From positions 1-64,000 of the forward strand of contig NZ_WBWA01000014.1 in the NCBI RefSeq assembly GCF_008932295.1: a stretch of 64,000 bases of DNA. Direction: 5' to 3'. The stretch's first letter is position 1. Each line of letters begins with the position of its first letter. The notes beneath the pieces are model-generated. The model was not told the origin of the DNA. It was given only the letters and a program-made list of their open reading frames with translations, and did not search any database. The position numbers were made by a program, and so were the translations under genes. The DNA is from Brucella tritici. GTDB lineage: Bacteria > Pseudomonadota > Alphaproteobacteria > Rhizobiales > Rhizobiaceae. Shown here one piece after another: positions 53,020-62,577 of the stretch.

Positions 53020-53688
53020 CTATCGGCTCAACGGGTATTTGAATGCCAGCTTTTCGATCAGTGCGAAGATGGCCGAGAAACCGATGGACATGACGAGATA
53101 CATGAGCGTGATAACTATATAGACCTCAAAGCTCGCAAAGGTCGCCGACTGGAGATCGTTACCGGCGGCTGCAAGCTCATTTGCGGAGATCACGGAGACA
53201 ACACTTGAAGTCAGCATCAGATAGATGAACTGGCTCGTGAGCGACGGGTAGACCGTCCGCAATGCCGGTTTCATAATGACATAGCGGAAGACCTGCAGCT
53301 TGGAGAGACCGAGTGCAGTTCCAGCTTCCACCTGGCCTTTGTGAATAGATTCAATGCCAGCACGAATAATCTCCGTACCATAGGCACCGAAATTCACGAC
53401 CAGCGCGAGAAGCGCGGCGCTGTTGGGTGACAGACGCAAACCGGCAGACGGCAACCCAAAGAAGATGAAGAAAATCTGCACCAGAAACGGTGTGTTGCGG
53501 ATGATTTCGATATAGGCGTCAATAATGAAACGGACTGGCTTTGGACCGGACGTCTTACCAACGGCGCAGACAATCGAAACAATCAAGCCAAACACCATGG
53601 CAGCGCAGGAAAGCTCAATTGTCTGCCATGCACCGACAAGCAGCTTATCCATCGACGCGAAAACGGGCGCGAAGTTGAAATTGTACAA
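53020..53688 (-). CDS. Polar-amino-acid-type ABC permease 1, probable TTG start
   Basis: The 222-residue HisM/GlnP-type permease has IRNTPFLVQIFFIFFGLP and an EAA loop VEAGTALGLSKLQVFRYVIMKPALRTVYP. The TTG at 53688 has GGGAGG seven to eight bases upstream and begins (L)YNFNFAPVFASMDKLLVGAWQTIELS, like other permeases of this class. The ATG at 53739 would add an odd glycine-rich leader and begin only four bases from the operator palindrome. It is the first structural gene of the operon. Confidence 0.82.
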   Translation of the reverse strand: MYNFNFAPVFASMDKLLVGAWQTIELSCAAMVFGLIVSIVCAVGKTSGPKPVRFIIDAYIEIIRNTPFLVQIFFIFFGLPSAGLRLSPNSAALLALVVNFGAYGTEIIRAGIESIHKGQVEAGTALGLSKLQVFRYVIMKPALRTVYPSLTSQFIYLMLTSSVVSVISANELAAAGNDLQSATFASFEVYIVITLMYLVMSIGFSAIFALIEKLAFKYPLSR

Positions 53689-53742
53689 TGCTGAACCTCC
53701 CGGTACACCGATTATGCCGACTTTTCCTCCCGACGGCAATAA

Positions 53743-53760
53743 ATTTAGATCGATCTAAAT
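53743..53760. promoter_or_regulatory. Perfect 18-bp palindrome, probable LacI-type operator
   Basis: ATTTAGATCGATCTAAAT is a perfect palindrome with the central CG typical of LacI-family operators. It lies between the stop of the LacI-type gene (53795) and the first permease start (53688), where it would control the transport operon. Confidence 0.75.
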
Positions 53761-53794
53761 AAGTTTAGTCTCGCTCGTCAATCATTAATTGGGA

Positions 53795-54829
53795 TTAGAC
53801 GACAGATGTTTTTGCCGGTCCACAGGACTGTCTAACCTGCAAATATGTCTCACTGACGATCCGCTCTGCCTGCCTTTCCGAATTTGCCAAGCGGGAAAGA
53901 AGCAGTCGAGCAGCGTTTTGGCCAACAGTAACAGGTCGGGTTGACACTGAACTCAGGCGCGGGCGTGTTGCTTCGGCATCGCTTACGTCATCGAAGCCTA
54001 TCAGGGAAAAATCCTCACCTATTTTCCTCCCGCAATCATAGAGGCCAGCAGAAAGGCCCAGCGCAATCACGTCATTGAAGCAGATCGCCGCCGTCGGCTC
54101 CCGACCGTCTTGAAAGAGTATTGGAGCTGCTTTGGCAATTTCCGGCATGATATGCGGGAAGCGAACAATCATTTCGGAATCGAGGCCTTGCTGTTGCATC
54201 GCATCGCGAAACCCTTCGACACGCTCGCGATATGCTGAATGAATCGGCTCGTGTACAGCGAATGCGATTGTTCTATGCCCAAGCCTGGCAAGATGATTGA
54301 CCGCCTGTCGCATACCGCCTGCATAATCAACACCTGCATAGTCAATTCGATCAGTCACATGGCGAAGCACTTGCACTACAGGCAAACCCCAGTCAGCGAT
54401 CTGCTCGATGAATTCGGGTGCCGTTTCTGCGGTCGGCGACATGATCAAGCCATCCACACCATGTTCGCGCATACGCTGCATGAGAGTGCTTTGATTGGCA
54501 AAGTTCTCGTGACTATTGGCGAGCAGAACGACCAGCCCTGCTTCACCCACAACGCTATCTATTCCCGAAAGCAACTCGCCGTAAAACGGGTTGCCGAGAG
54601 TGGGCACGATGACGCCAACCGTATTCGACCGCTCTACCCGGAGACTGGCCGCCCCCATATTGTAGACATACCCCAGCTCCTGCAGGGATTTTTCTACTTT
54701 CTCGCGCGTTGCCGCTCCCACCAACGGGCTTTTGCGAATGACGAGGGAAGCGGTCGCGCGCGACACATTGGCGTGGCGTGCCACATCCAGAAGTGTAACG
54801 CGACTTTTCCTGCGATCGTCACTCGGCAT
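53795..54829 (-). CDS. LacI-family regulator of the amino-acid-type operon
   Basis: The 344-residue protein has an N-terminal helix-turn-helix (VTLLDVARHANVSRATASLVIRKSPLVGAATREKV) and hinge (LQELGYVYNMGAASLR), then the effector domain with IGFDDVSDAEATRPRLSSV. The ATG at 54829 follows AGGTGA; the frame is open to 54880 without a better site. It is transcribed in the same direction as the transport operon with an operator palindrome between them. LacI proteins usually sense sugars, purines or related metabolites. Confidence 0.9.
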   Translation of the reverse strand: MPSDDRRKSRVTLLDVARHANVSRATASLVIRKSPLVGAATREKVEKSLQELGYVYNMGAASLRVERSNTVGVIVPTLGNPFYGELLSGIDSVVGEAGLVVLLANSHENFANQSTLMQRMREHGVDGLIMSPTAETAPEFIEQIADWGLPVVQVLRHVTDRIDYAGVDYAGGMRQAVNHLARLGHRTIAFAVHEPIHSAYRERVEGFRDAMQQQGLDSEMIVRFPHIMPEIAKAAPILFQDGREPTAAICFNDVIALGLSAGLYDCGRKIGEDFSLIGFDDVSDAEATRPRLSSVSTRPVTVGQNAARLLLSRLANSERQAERIVSETYLQVRQSCGPAKTSVV

Positions 54830-55232
54830 AACTTCACCTGTCAGCAAATTGGGTAATGTCCGATCCGGTTGAAGACACATCTCGATAAAATCATCGACCA
54901 GATTCGAAAGGCATATATCAGTTCAGTCTGGCGCGTTGGTCAATCCGTCGGCCAGCAAACCTGAAATCATCATGCGGAAGTGGCTTTGGGTGGCATTCCC
55001 AACGCCTTAATTATACACATGTTCTCCCCACGATTATCACTTGCCTTTCGTTTTTTTTCATTTCGAATGCTATCGTTTTCGTATTTATTCTGCCATTGGG
55101 AGAATCGAAGGTTGATCCTTTGGCAAAAATTGCATTCATATAAGTGCAATGAATATACCGCGGATGTCGGAACTTTGAGGCCATTACCAATGAGCTCGAA
55201 TGTTCACGCAATCTCACACTCGAGGAGGAAAC
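54830..55232. other. Divergent intergenic region between the LacI gene and ugpB
   Basis: No gene is supported in these 403 bases. It must hold the promoters of both divergent units. The only clear dyad is ATTGCA-N10-TGCAAT (55129-55150). I looked for a Pho box (two CTGTCAT-like repeats), expected for ugp, and did not see a convincing one. Confidence 0.5.
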
Positions 55233-56534
55233 ATGCTTATCCGTCTGATTACGACTTCGGCGCTGACGAGCGCCCTCGCCCTCACCATCGGTTCGCAGGC
55301 ATTTGCCCAGACGGAACTGGCATGGTGGCATGGCATGACCGGTGCCAACAACGAAATGGTGAATGAGCTCTCGAAAGAGTTCAACGAAAGTCAGAGCGAA
55401 TACAAGATCGTTCCCGTCTATAAGGGCACTTATCCCGAAACGTTGAATGCCGGCATCGCTGCGTTCCGTTCAAAACAGCCGCCTGCGATCCTTCAAGTCT
55501 TCGACGCTGGTAGTGGTGTTATGATGGCGGCCGAGGGCGCCGTGGTTCCTGCCGCTGAGGTATTGGAAAAGGGCGGCTTCAAGTTTGACAAGTCTCAATA
55601 TTTGCCCGGCATCGTCGCTTACTATTCGAAACCGGACGGCACGATGCTGTCTTTCCCGTATAATTCCTCGTCGCCGATCCTCTATTACAACAAGGACACC
55701 TTCAAGAAGGCTGGCCTCGATGAAAACAACCCGCCAAAAACATGGCCGGAAGTTTTCGAAGCAGCCAAGAAGATCAAGTCCAGCGGCGCGGCACCGTGCG
55801 GTTTCACCTCTACATGGTTGACTTGGATTCAGACCGAAAACTTTGCTGCCTGGAACAACGTCCCTTATGGTACCAATGAAAACGGCCTTGGCGGAACCGA
55901 TGTAAAGCTCGAGATCAACTCACCGCTTTACATCCAGCACTTCCAGTCGATTGCCGATCTCGCGAAAGATGGGACGTTCCGCTATGGCGGCCGCACATCG
56001 GAAGCCAAGCAGCTTTTCACCTCCAGTGAATGCGCAATGTTGACCGAATCCTCCGGCGGCCTCGGAGATGTTGTAAAGTCCGGCATCAACTACGGTATCG
56101 GTCAGCTACCTTACTATGAAGGGCACGGCCCGCAGAACACGATCCCTGGCGGTGCAGCTCTCTGGGTCTTCGCCGGTCTCAGCGACGAACAGTACAAGGG
56201 CGTAGCAGAATTCTTCAACTTCCTCTCGCAGACCAAAATCCAGGTCAAGCTGCACGAAAAGTCGGGCTATCTGCCTGTGACGCTGGCTGCATACGAGGAA
56301 ACCAAGAAGTCGGATTTCTATGAAAAAAATCCGGGCCGTGAGACACCTATCCTCCAGATGATGGGCAAGGCACCGACCGAAAATTCAAAGGGTGTTCGTC
56401 TCATCAACCTGCCGCAGGTTCGCGATATTCTGAACGAAGAATTCGAAGCCATGCTCGGCGGTAAGCAGGATGCGAAAACGGCACTCGAAAACGGCGTCAA
56501 GCGTGCTAACGACGCGATTGCCGCAGCTCAGTAA
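55233..56534 (+). CDS. ugpB: Glycerol-3-phosphate ABC binding protein UgpB
   Basis: The 433-residue periplasmic protein has a signal peptide ending SQAFA and mature start QTELAWWHGMTGANNEMVNELSKEFN. It shows clear UgpB blocks: YKIVPVYKGTYPETLNAGIAAFRSKQPPAILQVF, NSSSPILYYNKDTFKKAGLD and GFTSTWLTWIQTENFAAWN. It binds sn-glycerol-3-phosphate and glycerophosphodiesters. The start at 55233 follows GAGGAGGAAAC. It is the first gene of ugpBAEC. Confidence 0.94.
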   Translation: MLIRLITTSALTSALALTIGSQAFAQTELAWWHGMTGANNEMVNELSKEFNESQSEYKIVPVYKGTYPETLNAGIAAFRSKQPPAILQVFDAGSGVMMAAEGAVVPAAEVLEKGGFKFDKSQYLPGIVAYYSKPDGTMLSFPYNSSSPILYYNKDTFKKAGLDENNPPKTWPEVFEAAKKIKSSGAAPCGFTSTWLTWIQTENFAAWNNVPYGTNENGLGGTDVKLEINSPLYIQHFQSIADLAKDGTFRYGGRTSEAKQLFTSSECAMLTESSGGLGDVVKSGINYGIGQLPYYEGHGPQNTIPGGAALWVFAGLSDEQYKGVAEFFNFLSQTKIQVKLHEKSGYLPVTLAAYEETKKSDFYEKNPGRETPILQMMGKAPTENSKGVRLINLPQVRDILNEEFEAMLGGKQDAKTALENGVKRANDAIAAAQ

Positions 56535-56553
56535 TCGATCACATTGACACAAC

Positions 56554-56578
56554 GCCGCCTGTCTCTGTGGCAGGCGGC
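56554..56578 (+). repeat. Intercistronic hairpin between ugpB and ugpA
   Basis: GCCGCCTG (56554-56561) and CAGGCGGC (56571-56578) form a perfect 8-bp stem in the 69-base gap. Such structures after a binding-protein gene commonly favour high binding-protein levels. Confidence 0.6.
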
Positions 56579-56603
56579 CTTGTTACCCACGAGGAAGCTC
56601 CCC

Positions 56604-57485
56604 GTGCAGAAAGTTACCTTTCCGAATAAAGTCTTGCCCTATTTCCTGCTGGCCCCACAGATCGTTCTGACCGTGGTGTTTTTCTTCTGGCCAGCCAGTC
56701 AGGCAATTTATCAGTCCTTCATGCGTGAAGACGCATTCGGATTGAAGTCTACATTTGTGGGACTGGCCAACTTTACAACCGTTCTGGCTGACCCCAACTA
56801 TCTACACTCGTTCAGAGTAACCATTGTCTTCAATATACTGACCGCACTGCTTGCGATGGGTGCAGCACTATTACTTGCAACGGCAGCAGATCGCGTTATC
56901 CGCGGCAAGACGTTTTATCGTACGCTCCTGATCTGGCCTTATGCTGTGGCTCCCGCCGTCGCAGGCATGTTGTGGCTATTCATGTTCAACCCGGCGATGG
57001 GCACTTTTGCCTATATTCTGCGCCGCAATGGCATCGCCTGGGATCCTCTGCTTGATGGTAATCAGGCCATGGGCCTCGTCGTCGTCGCAGCCGCATGGAA
57101 GCAGATTTCTTATAACTTTCTATTCTTTGTTGCAGGGTTACAGGCAATTCCTAAATCGTTAATCGAAGCAGCCGCCATCGATGGCGCGCGAGGATCGCGA
57201 CGATTCTGGTCTATCGTATTTCCACTTCTCGCACCCACATCATTCTTCCTGCTGGTCGTGAACACTGTCTATGCCTTCTTCGACACATTCGGCATCATCC
57301 ATGCTGTGACAGGCGGGGGACCTGCCAGAGCAACCGAAACGCTAGTCTATAAGGTTTACAATGACGGTTTCGTCAACCTGAACCTCGGCTCTTCTTCGGC
57401 ACAGTCCGTTATTCTGATGGCAATTGTTATTGCCTTGACAGCCTTTCAGTTCCGCTTCGTCGAGAAGCGTGTGCATTATTCGTGA
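56604..57485 (+). CDS. ugpA: Glycerol-3-phosphate ABC permease UgpA, GTG start
   Basis: The 293-residue membrane protein is close to the 295 residues of the E. coli protein. It has about six membrane segments, the UgpA start [34 protein letters not shown] and the EAA loop [30 protein letters not shown] prefer the GTG at 56604 because GAGGAAG precedes it; an ATG at 56544 would lie within the hairpin region. Its stop overlaps the ugpE region. Confidence 0.9.
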   Translation: MQKVTFPNKVLPYFLLAPQIVLTVVFFFWPASQAIYQSFMREDAFGLKSTFVGLANFTTVLADPNYLHSFRVTIVFNILTALLAMGAALLLATAADRVIRGKTFYRTLLIWPYAVAPAVAGMLWLFMFNPAMGTFAYILRRNGIAWDPLLDGNQAMGLVVVAAAWKQISYNFLFFVAGLQAIPKSLIEAAAIDGARGSRRFWSIVFPLLAPTSFFLLVVNTVYAFFDTFGIIHAVTGGGPARATETLVYKVYNDGFVNLNLGSSSAQSVILMAIVIALTAFQFRFVEKRVHYS

Positions 57486-57496
57486 GTGAGGCGACA

Positions 57497-58345
57497 ATGA
57501 TAGAAAAACGCCCAGTCTCAAATCTTATCGGACATCTGATTCTGATCGTAGGCATCATTATCGTCGCCTTTCCGATCTACTATACCTTCGTCGCTTCGAC
57601 GATGACTTCAACCCAGATTATCCGCCCGCCAATCTCGCTGTTGCCCGGCGATCATTTCGTGGAAAACTACGGCGAAGCCATCTTCGGCGGTGTAGAGCGC
57701 GTCGTCGGCGTAAGTCTCGAGCGACTTCTTTGGAACTCGTTCGTGGTCGCCATGGCCATCGCTGTCGGCAAGATCATCATCTCCTTCATGTCGGCGTTCG
57801 CGATTGTATTTTTTCGTTTTCCACTACGCATGTTCTTCTTCTGGATGATCTTCATAACGTTGATGCTCCCGGTGGAGGTCCGTATCCTGCCCACCTACAA
57901 GGTGATTGTCGATCTCGGCTTGATCGACACCTATGCGGGGCTCACGCTGCCATTGATGGCGTCCGCGACGGCAACATTTCTGTTCCGCCAGTTCTTCCTC
58001 ACCATTCCCGGAGAACTGGTTGAAGCAGCGCGTATCGACAACGCTGGCCCATTCCGGTTCATGCGGGATATTCTGCTTCCCCTTTCAAAGACGAATATTG
58101 CAGCGCTTTTCGTCATTCTCTTCATTTACGGATGGACCCAATATCTCTGGCCGCTGCTTGTTACCAATGACGCCAAGATGAACACGATCATCATTGGTTT
58201 GCGCCGTATGGTCGATTGGGCCGATGCGTCCACGCCTTGGAACTATGTCATGGTAACCGCCATTCTGGCTATCATCCCACCGATCCTCGTTGTGGTGCTG
58301 ATGCAGCGCTGGTTCGTCAAAGGTCTCGTTGAAACGGAAAAGTAA
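57497..58345 (+). CDS. ugpE: Glycerol-3-phosphate ABC permease UgpE
   Basis: The 282-residue membrane partner of UgpA has the EAA loop [30 protein letters not shown] and the UgpE-like tail [33 protein letters not shown] lies five bases before the ATG at 57497. A GTG at 57482 (five codons earlier, overlapping the ugpA stop) is the alternative. The stop shares a base with the ugpC start. Confidence 0.92.
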   Translation: MIEKRPVSNLIGHLILIVGIIIVAFPIYYTFVASTMTSTQIIRPPISLLPGDHFVENYGEAIFGGVERVVGVSLERLLWNSFVVAMAIAVGKIIISFMSAFAIVFFRFPLRMFFFWMIFITLMLPVEVRILPTYKVIVDLGLIDTYAGLTLPLMASATATFLFRQFFLTIPGELVEAARIDNAGPFRFMRDILLPLSKTNIAALFVILFIYGWTQYLWPLLVTNDAKMNTIIIGLRRMVDWADASTPWNYVMVTAILAIIPPILVVVLMQRWFVKGLVETEK

Positions 58346-59400
58346 TGAGCAAAATCGTTCTTGATAACGTCCGCAAGAGCTATGGCGGCAATGTCGAAGT
58401 CATCAAAGGCGTATCGCTGGAGATTAACGACGGCGAATTTGTAGTGCTGGTTGGCCCTTCAGGCTGCGGTAAATCCACTCTTCTGCGCATGATTGCCGGT
58501 CTGGAAGGCATTACATCCGGCACAATCTCTATTGGAGAGCGTGTGGTCAACGATGTTGAACCTGCAGAACGCGATATCGCCATGGTATTCCAGAATTATG
58601 CGCTCTATCCGCATATGACGGTTCGAGAAAATCTTGCCTATGGCCTGAAGAACCGCAAAACGCCAAAAGATGAAATCGAACGTCGCATTGCCAAAGCGGC
58701 AAAGGCACTCGAAATCGAGCCTTTTCTTGAGCGTAAGCCGCGCCAACTTTCCGGTGGTCAGCGCCAACGCGTCGCCATGGGGCGTGCAATTGTGCGTGAA
58801 CCCGCAGCTTTTCTCTTTGATGAACCGCTTTCCAATCTGGATGCCAAACTGCGCGTGCAGATGCGTGTAGAGATCAAGCGCCTCCAACGCTCGCTCGGCA
58901 CCACCAGTGTTTACGTGACACATGACCAGATGGAAGCCATGACCATGGCGGACCGTCTCGTCGTGCTGAATGCTGGCCATATCGAACAGGTTGGCACACC
59001 AATCGAGCTTTACGAAAAGCCAGCCTCCACGTTCGTCGCAACGTTTATCGGCTCGCCGTCGATGAACCTGCTGCAAAGCGCAGACACCACTGGCTGGAAA
59101 ACTGGCAATGCAGTGAAAACACCCGCCGGAAACTTCACCATCGGCGTTCGTCCGGAAGATATCCGTATTCTGGAGGATGGTGAACCAGATGTTGATGGTT
59201 TCAATGCAACCGTCCGGATTGAAGCTGTCGAACTTGTCGGCGCAGAAAGTTATATCCACGCTGGTTTGCCGGATGGTAAGCCGCTTATTTTCCGCGTTGC
59301 AGGACGCTCGGCACACAATATCGACGAGACCGTCAGGGTCGGTGCCCTAGCAGGAAATGTGCATGTTTTCGACGGTGACGGTCAGCGTTTAAATGATTGA
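58345..59400 (+). CDS. ugpC: Glycerol-3-phosphate ABC ATP-binding protein UgpC
   Basis: The 351-residue ATPase of the MalK/UgpC class has Walker [10 protein letters not shown] (about residues 37-45), [13 protein letters not shown], signature LSGGQRQRV, Walker [16 protein letters not shown] and [16 protein letters not shown]-terminal OB-fold regulatory domain follows ([22 protein letters not shown]). It is the last gene of the operon, and a terminator follows. Confidence 0.94.
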   Translation: MSKIVLDNVRKSYGGNVEVIKGVSLEINDGEFVVLVGPSGCGKSTLLRMIAGLEGITSGTISIGERVVNDVEPAERDIAMVFQNYALYPHMTVRENLAYGLKNRKTPKDEIERRIAKAAKALEIEPFLERKPRQLSGGQRQRVAMGRAIVREPAAFLFDEPLSNLDAKLRVQMRVEIKRLQRSLGTTSVYVTHDQMEAMTMADRLVVLNAGHIEQVGTPIELYEKPASTFVATFIGSPSMNLLQSADTTGWKTGNAVKTPAGNFTIGVRPEDIRILEDGEPDVDGFNATVRIEAVELVGAESYIHAGLPDGKPLIFRVAGRSAHNIDETVRVGALAGNVHVFDGDGQRLND

Positions 59401-59406
59401 CATCAA

Positions 59407-59440
59407 AGCGGGTTGCGCCCTCAAGGGAGCGCAACCCGCT
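59407..59440 (+). terminator. Hairpin terminator after ugpC
   Basis: AGCGGGTTGCGC (59407-59418) and GCGCAACCCGCT (59429-59440) form a perfect 12-bp stem with a 10-base loop, followed by AT-rich sequence and then TTTCTGTTTT. Confidence 0.75.
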
Positions 59441-59520
59441 ATAATAATCGATTTCTGTTTTAAAAATTATCCGCTACACAGAAGTGGAATATTTTTCCGC
59501 CTGTGAGGAAATTCCGATAG

Positions 59521-61293
59521 ATGACGCATCAGCAGATACTCTCCTTTGCAGTAATCATACTCATGATGGGGGCGTTTATCTGGGGCAAATTCCGTTATGA
59601 TGTGGTTGCACTCTGTGCGCTCCTCCTGGCGATAGCTGTTGGGGTCGTCCCCTTCGATCAGGCTTTCTCAGGTTTCAGCGATGACATTGTTATCATTGTT
59701 GGCAGTGCCTTGGTGGTGAGCGCAGGCGTTGCACGTTCAGGTCTCATGCAAGCGGCAGTCCAACGGTTCTTGCCAGAAATGAACAGCGTCAGGCTACAGC
59801 TTGTCGTTCTGGTGGCAGTCGTTACTATACTCTCCGCCTTTGTGAAGAACGTCGGTGCACTGGCAATCATGATTCCAGTCGCTTTTCAGTTCGCGCGCCG
59901 TTCCAACGTATCCCCCTCGACCTTTCTCATGCCCATGGCATTCGGCGCACTGCTCGGCGGCTTGATGACCCAAGTAGGTACTTCGCCGAATATCGTCGTT
60001 TCTCGTATACGTGGCGAGATGGTCGGCGAACCATTCACTATGTTTGACTTCACCCCCGTCGGTGCCGTGCTATCAGCCGTAGGGCTCATCTATCTGGCGC
60101 TTTTTTATTGGCTCGTTCCACAACGCACTCGCGAAAACGTATCGCTGGACGAAGCAATCAAGATCAAGAATTACGCGTCCGAAGCACGTATCACCAAATC
60201 TTCGACGATGACCGGCAAGCGCGTGACCGATCTCATCAAGGCGGCTGAAGGCGAAGCGATGGTGACTTCCATCATACGCAACGACCAGCGATTGACACCA
60301 CTTCCCGATACGATGCTGACCGAAGGAGATGTCGTCCTTCTCGAAGGAGACCCAAAGGCGCTCGATGCGATCATAAGCGCTGGAAAACTCACCTTGTCCG
60401 AAAATCGCAACCCCTCCGAGACTAGCGGCTCCACCGACATCGAGGTGGTAGAAGCCGTTATCGGCAAGAATTCTCGCCTCGTCGGACTGACAGCCCAGAG
60501 ACTTGCCCTTTTCGCGCGCTATGATCTCAACTTGCTGGCTGTCAGCCGACCGGGTGAACGTATTACCGAACGTCTCAGTGAGGTCATTCTACGCTTCGGT
60601 GATGTGATCGTGTTGCAGGGCAGACAGGCAAATCTATCCACCTTCCTGCCAGAGTTCGAATTACTGCCGCTCGCCCGCCGCAAGCTGATGCTCGGCAGCG
60701 TCAGGCGTGGATTGATCCCACTCGCCATTCTGATCGCCGCCATCGGGGCAACCGCATTAAGCCTTGTGCCTGTCGCAGTCGCTTTTTTTGCCGCTGCCGT
60801 CGCCATGCTGTTGTTCAAGGTGATCCCTCTTAATGAGGTCTATGACGAAATAGATGGTCCAATTCTGGTGATGCTTGCGGCACTCATCCCTGTTTCGGAT
60901 GCGCTACGAACAACCGGCGGCACAGATCTCATAGCAGAAGGGCTCGCCACAATCGGCCATCAATTACCGCCAGCGGGTGCATTGGCGCTCATTCTTGTGG
61001 CCGCGATGATGGTGACACCATTTCTCAACAATGCCGCAACGGTGCTTGTTATGGCTCCCATCGCAACAAGTTTCGCTTCCGGACTCGGTTTCAAGCCGGA
61101 AGCATTTTTGATGGCGGTTGCGATCGGCGCTGGTTGTGATTTCCTCACACCAATCGGCCATCAATGCAATACGCTGGTTATGGGACCGGGCGGTTACAAA
61201 TTCAGCGATTATCCGCGTCTGGGATTCCCACTATCAATCATCATAGCGATTGTAACAGTCCCAACACTGATGTTTTTCTGGCCACTGAAATAG
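59521..61293 (+). CDS. SLC13/DASS-type anion transporter with two RCK_C (TrkA-C) domains
   Basis: The 590-residue inner-membrane protein has about six membrane segments before and about six after a cytosolic middle. The middle (about residues 205-400) holds two TrkA-C-like domains (GKRVTDLIKAAEGEAMVTSIIRND ... GDVVLLEGDP, and GKNSRLVGLTAQRL ... GDVIVLQGR). The repeated membrane halves carry VKNVGALAIMIPVAF with QVGTSPNIVV, and LNNAATVLVMAPIA with TPIGHQCNTLVMGPGGY, the transporter's substrate/sodium signatures. Substrates of the family include sulfate and di- or tricarboxylates. It is convergent with gntK. Confidence 0.88.
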   Translation: MTHQQILSFAVIILMMGAFIWGKFRYDVVALCALLLAIAVGVVPFDQAFSGFSDDIVIIVGSALVVSAGVARSGLMQAAVQRFLPEMNSVRLQLVVLVAVVTILSAFVKNVGALAIMIPVAFQFARRSNVSPSTFLMPMAFGALLGGLMTQVGTSPNIVVSRIRGEMVGEPFTMFDFTPVGAVLSAVGLIYLALFYWLVPQRTRENVSLDEAIKIKNYASEARITKSSTMTGKRVTDLIKAAEGEAMVTSIIRNDQRLTPLPDTMLTEGDVVLLEGDPKALDAIISAGKLTLSENRNPSETSGSTDIEVVEAVIGKNSRLVGLTAQRLALFARYDLNLLAVSRPGERITERLSEVILRFGDVIVLQGRQANLSTFLPEFELLPLARRKLMLGSVRRGLIPLAILIAAIGATALSLVPVAVAFFAAAVAMLLFKVIPLNEVYDEIDGPILVMLAALIPVSDALRTTGGTDLIAEGLATIGHQLPPAGALALILVAAMMVTPFLNNAATVLVMAPIATSFASGLGFKPEAFLMAVAIGAGCDFLTPIGHQCNTLVMGPGGYKFSDYPRLGFPLSIIIAIVTVPTLMFFWPLK

Positions 61294-61295
61294 CG

Positions 61296-61796
61296 CTAAA
61301 GCTGAACTGAGCGTATCCATTCGACGCTATCAGAGACTATCTTTTCCACAGGCTCGGCAATGTCTGCGCGGAAAACCTGCGGTTCGCCAACAGGGCTTTC
61401 CAGCGTAGCGATCTGGCTTTCCAGCATCGTTACCGGCATGAAATGCCCGGTGCGATGCCCCATGTGCTCGTGCAATACTTCAAAGCTGCCGTCCAGAAAG
61501 ACAAACAGCACCGGCGCTCCTGCCGCAGAGCGAAGACGATCACGATAGCTCGTCTTTAGTGCGGAGCAAGAAATGACAATTCCATCGGTCGAGGCCGCTA
61601 GACGTTCACCAATTTTGTCGAGCCAGGGCCAGCGATCCTCATCCTGCAAAGGTATGCCCGCCGACATCTTATCGACATTGGACTTCGGATGCAGGGAGTC
61701 GCCTTCAAGAAACGGGAGAGCCAGCAAATCGGCAATTTTCTCACCCACGGTCGATTTTCCGGAACCCGAAACACCCATAACGATAATACGCAGCAT
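61296..61796 (-). CDS. gntK: Gluconokinase
   Basis: The 166-residue P-loop kinase (family average about 170) phosphorylates gluconate to 6-phosphogluconate. It has Walker A VMGVSGSGKST, the gluconate-binding EGDSLHPKSNVDKMSAGIPLQDEDRWPWL, the CSALKTSYRDRLR block and MGHRTGHFMP. The ATG at 61796 follows GAGGAA; a GTG at 61811 overlaps the upstream stop and is less likely. It is last in an operon with the regulator and dehydrogenase genes. Confidence 0.94.
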   Translation of the reverse strand: MLRIIVMGVSGSGKSTVGEKIADLLALPFLEGDSLHPKSNVDKMSAGIPLQDEDRWPWLDKIGERLAASTDGIVISCSALKTSYRDRLRSAAGAPVLFVFLDGSFEVLHEHMGHRTGHFMPVTMLESQIATLESPVGEPQVFRADIAEPVEKIVSDSVEWIRSVQL

Positions 61797-61803
61797 CAGT
61801 TCC

Positions 61804-62577
61804 TCATACACTAGCGGTCATGCCGCCATCGACGTGCAAAACCTGTCCATTTACGAAAGAGGAGGCATTGCTGCTCAGGAAGACTGCAGCGCCGACCAAC
61901 TCTTCCACATCGCCCCAACGGCCGGCCGGCGTTCTTTTTTCCAGCCATGCCGTAAATTCGGGATTATCAACCAATGCCTGATTCAGCGGCGTCTTGAAAT
62001 AGCCGGGAGCAATCGCATTGATCTGCAGGCCATGTCGGGCCCAATCGGTGGCCATGCCACGTGTCAGATTACGGATTGCCCCTTTTGTCGCCGTATAGGG
62101 CGCGATGGAAGGCCGCGCTAGTTCACTTTGAACCGAAGCAATGTTGATTATCTTGCCGCGTCCTCGCGCGATCATATGGCGTGCAGCGGCCTGTCCAGCA
62201 TAAAAAGCGCTGGAAATATTGGTTTCCAGAAGCTGCTGCCATTTCTCGATCGGAAAATCTTCGAGCGGGGCGCGATACTGCATCCCGGCATTATTGACCA
62301 GAATATCGAGCGCCCCGATTTCCTCTTCAATCCCATCGATGGCCGCGCGAACTTCTTCGGCATCCGTCACATCAAACGCAGATGCAAGGATCGTATGGCC
62401 CTCTTTTTCCAATAGCGCGACCGCCGCATCCACCTTGGTCCGATCACGGCCATTGATGATTACCGTGGCGCCATGTTCTGCAAGCCCTCGCGCCAATGCA
62501 AAACCGATGCCCTGGCTGGAACCGGTGATCAGGGCTATGCGCCCTTCCAGACTGAAAAGTTCGAAAGAAGAAGTCAT
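61804..62577 (-). CDS. SDR oxidoreductase, gluconate 5-dehydrogenase-like
   Basis: The 257-residue short-chain dehydrogenase has GSSQGIG for NAD(P) binding, VNNAGMQYR, a catalytic Ser in NIASVQSELARPSIAPYTATKGAI and the YxxxK pair in the same block. The sequence FELFSLEGRIALITG and the partner gluconokinase fit gluconate 5-dehydrogenase (Gno/IdnO), which interconverts 5-ketogluconate and gluconate. Its ATG shares a base with the regulator stop (62577). Confidence 0.88.
   Translation of the reverse strand: MTSSFELFSLEGRIALITGSSQGIGFALARGLAEHGATVIINGRDRTKVDAAVALLEKEGHTILASAFDVTDAEEVRAAIDGIEEEIGALDILVNNAGMQYRAPLEDFPIEKWQQLLETNISSAFYAGQAAARHMIARGRGKIINIASVQSELARPSIAPYTATKGAIRNLTRGMATDWARHGLQINAIAPGYFKTPLNQALVDNPEFTAWLEKRTPAGRWGDVEELVGAAVFLSSNASSFVNGQVLHVDGGMTASV

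Noticed and set aside
54830-55232. Expected Pho box before ugpB
   Set aside because: No pair of CTGTCAT-like repeats with the right spacing could be found by eye.
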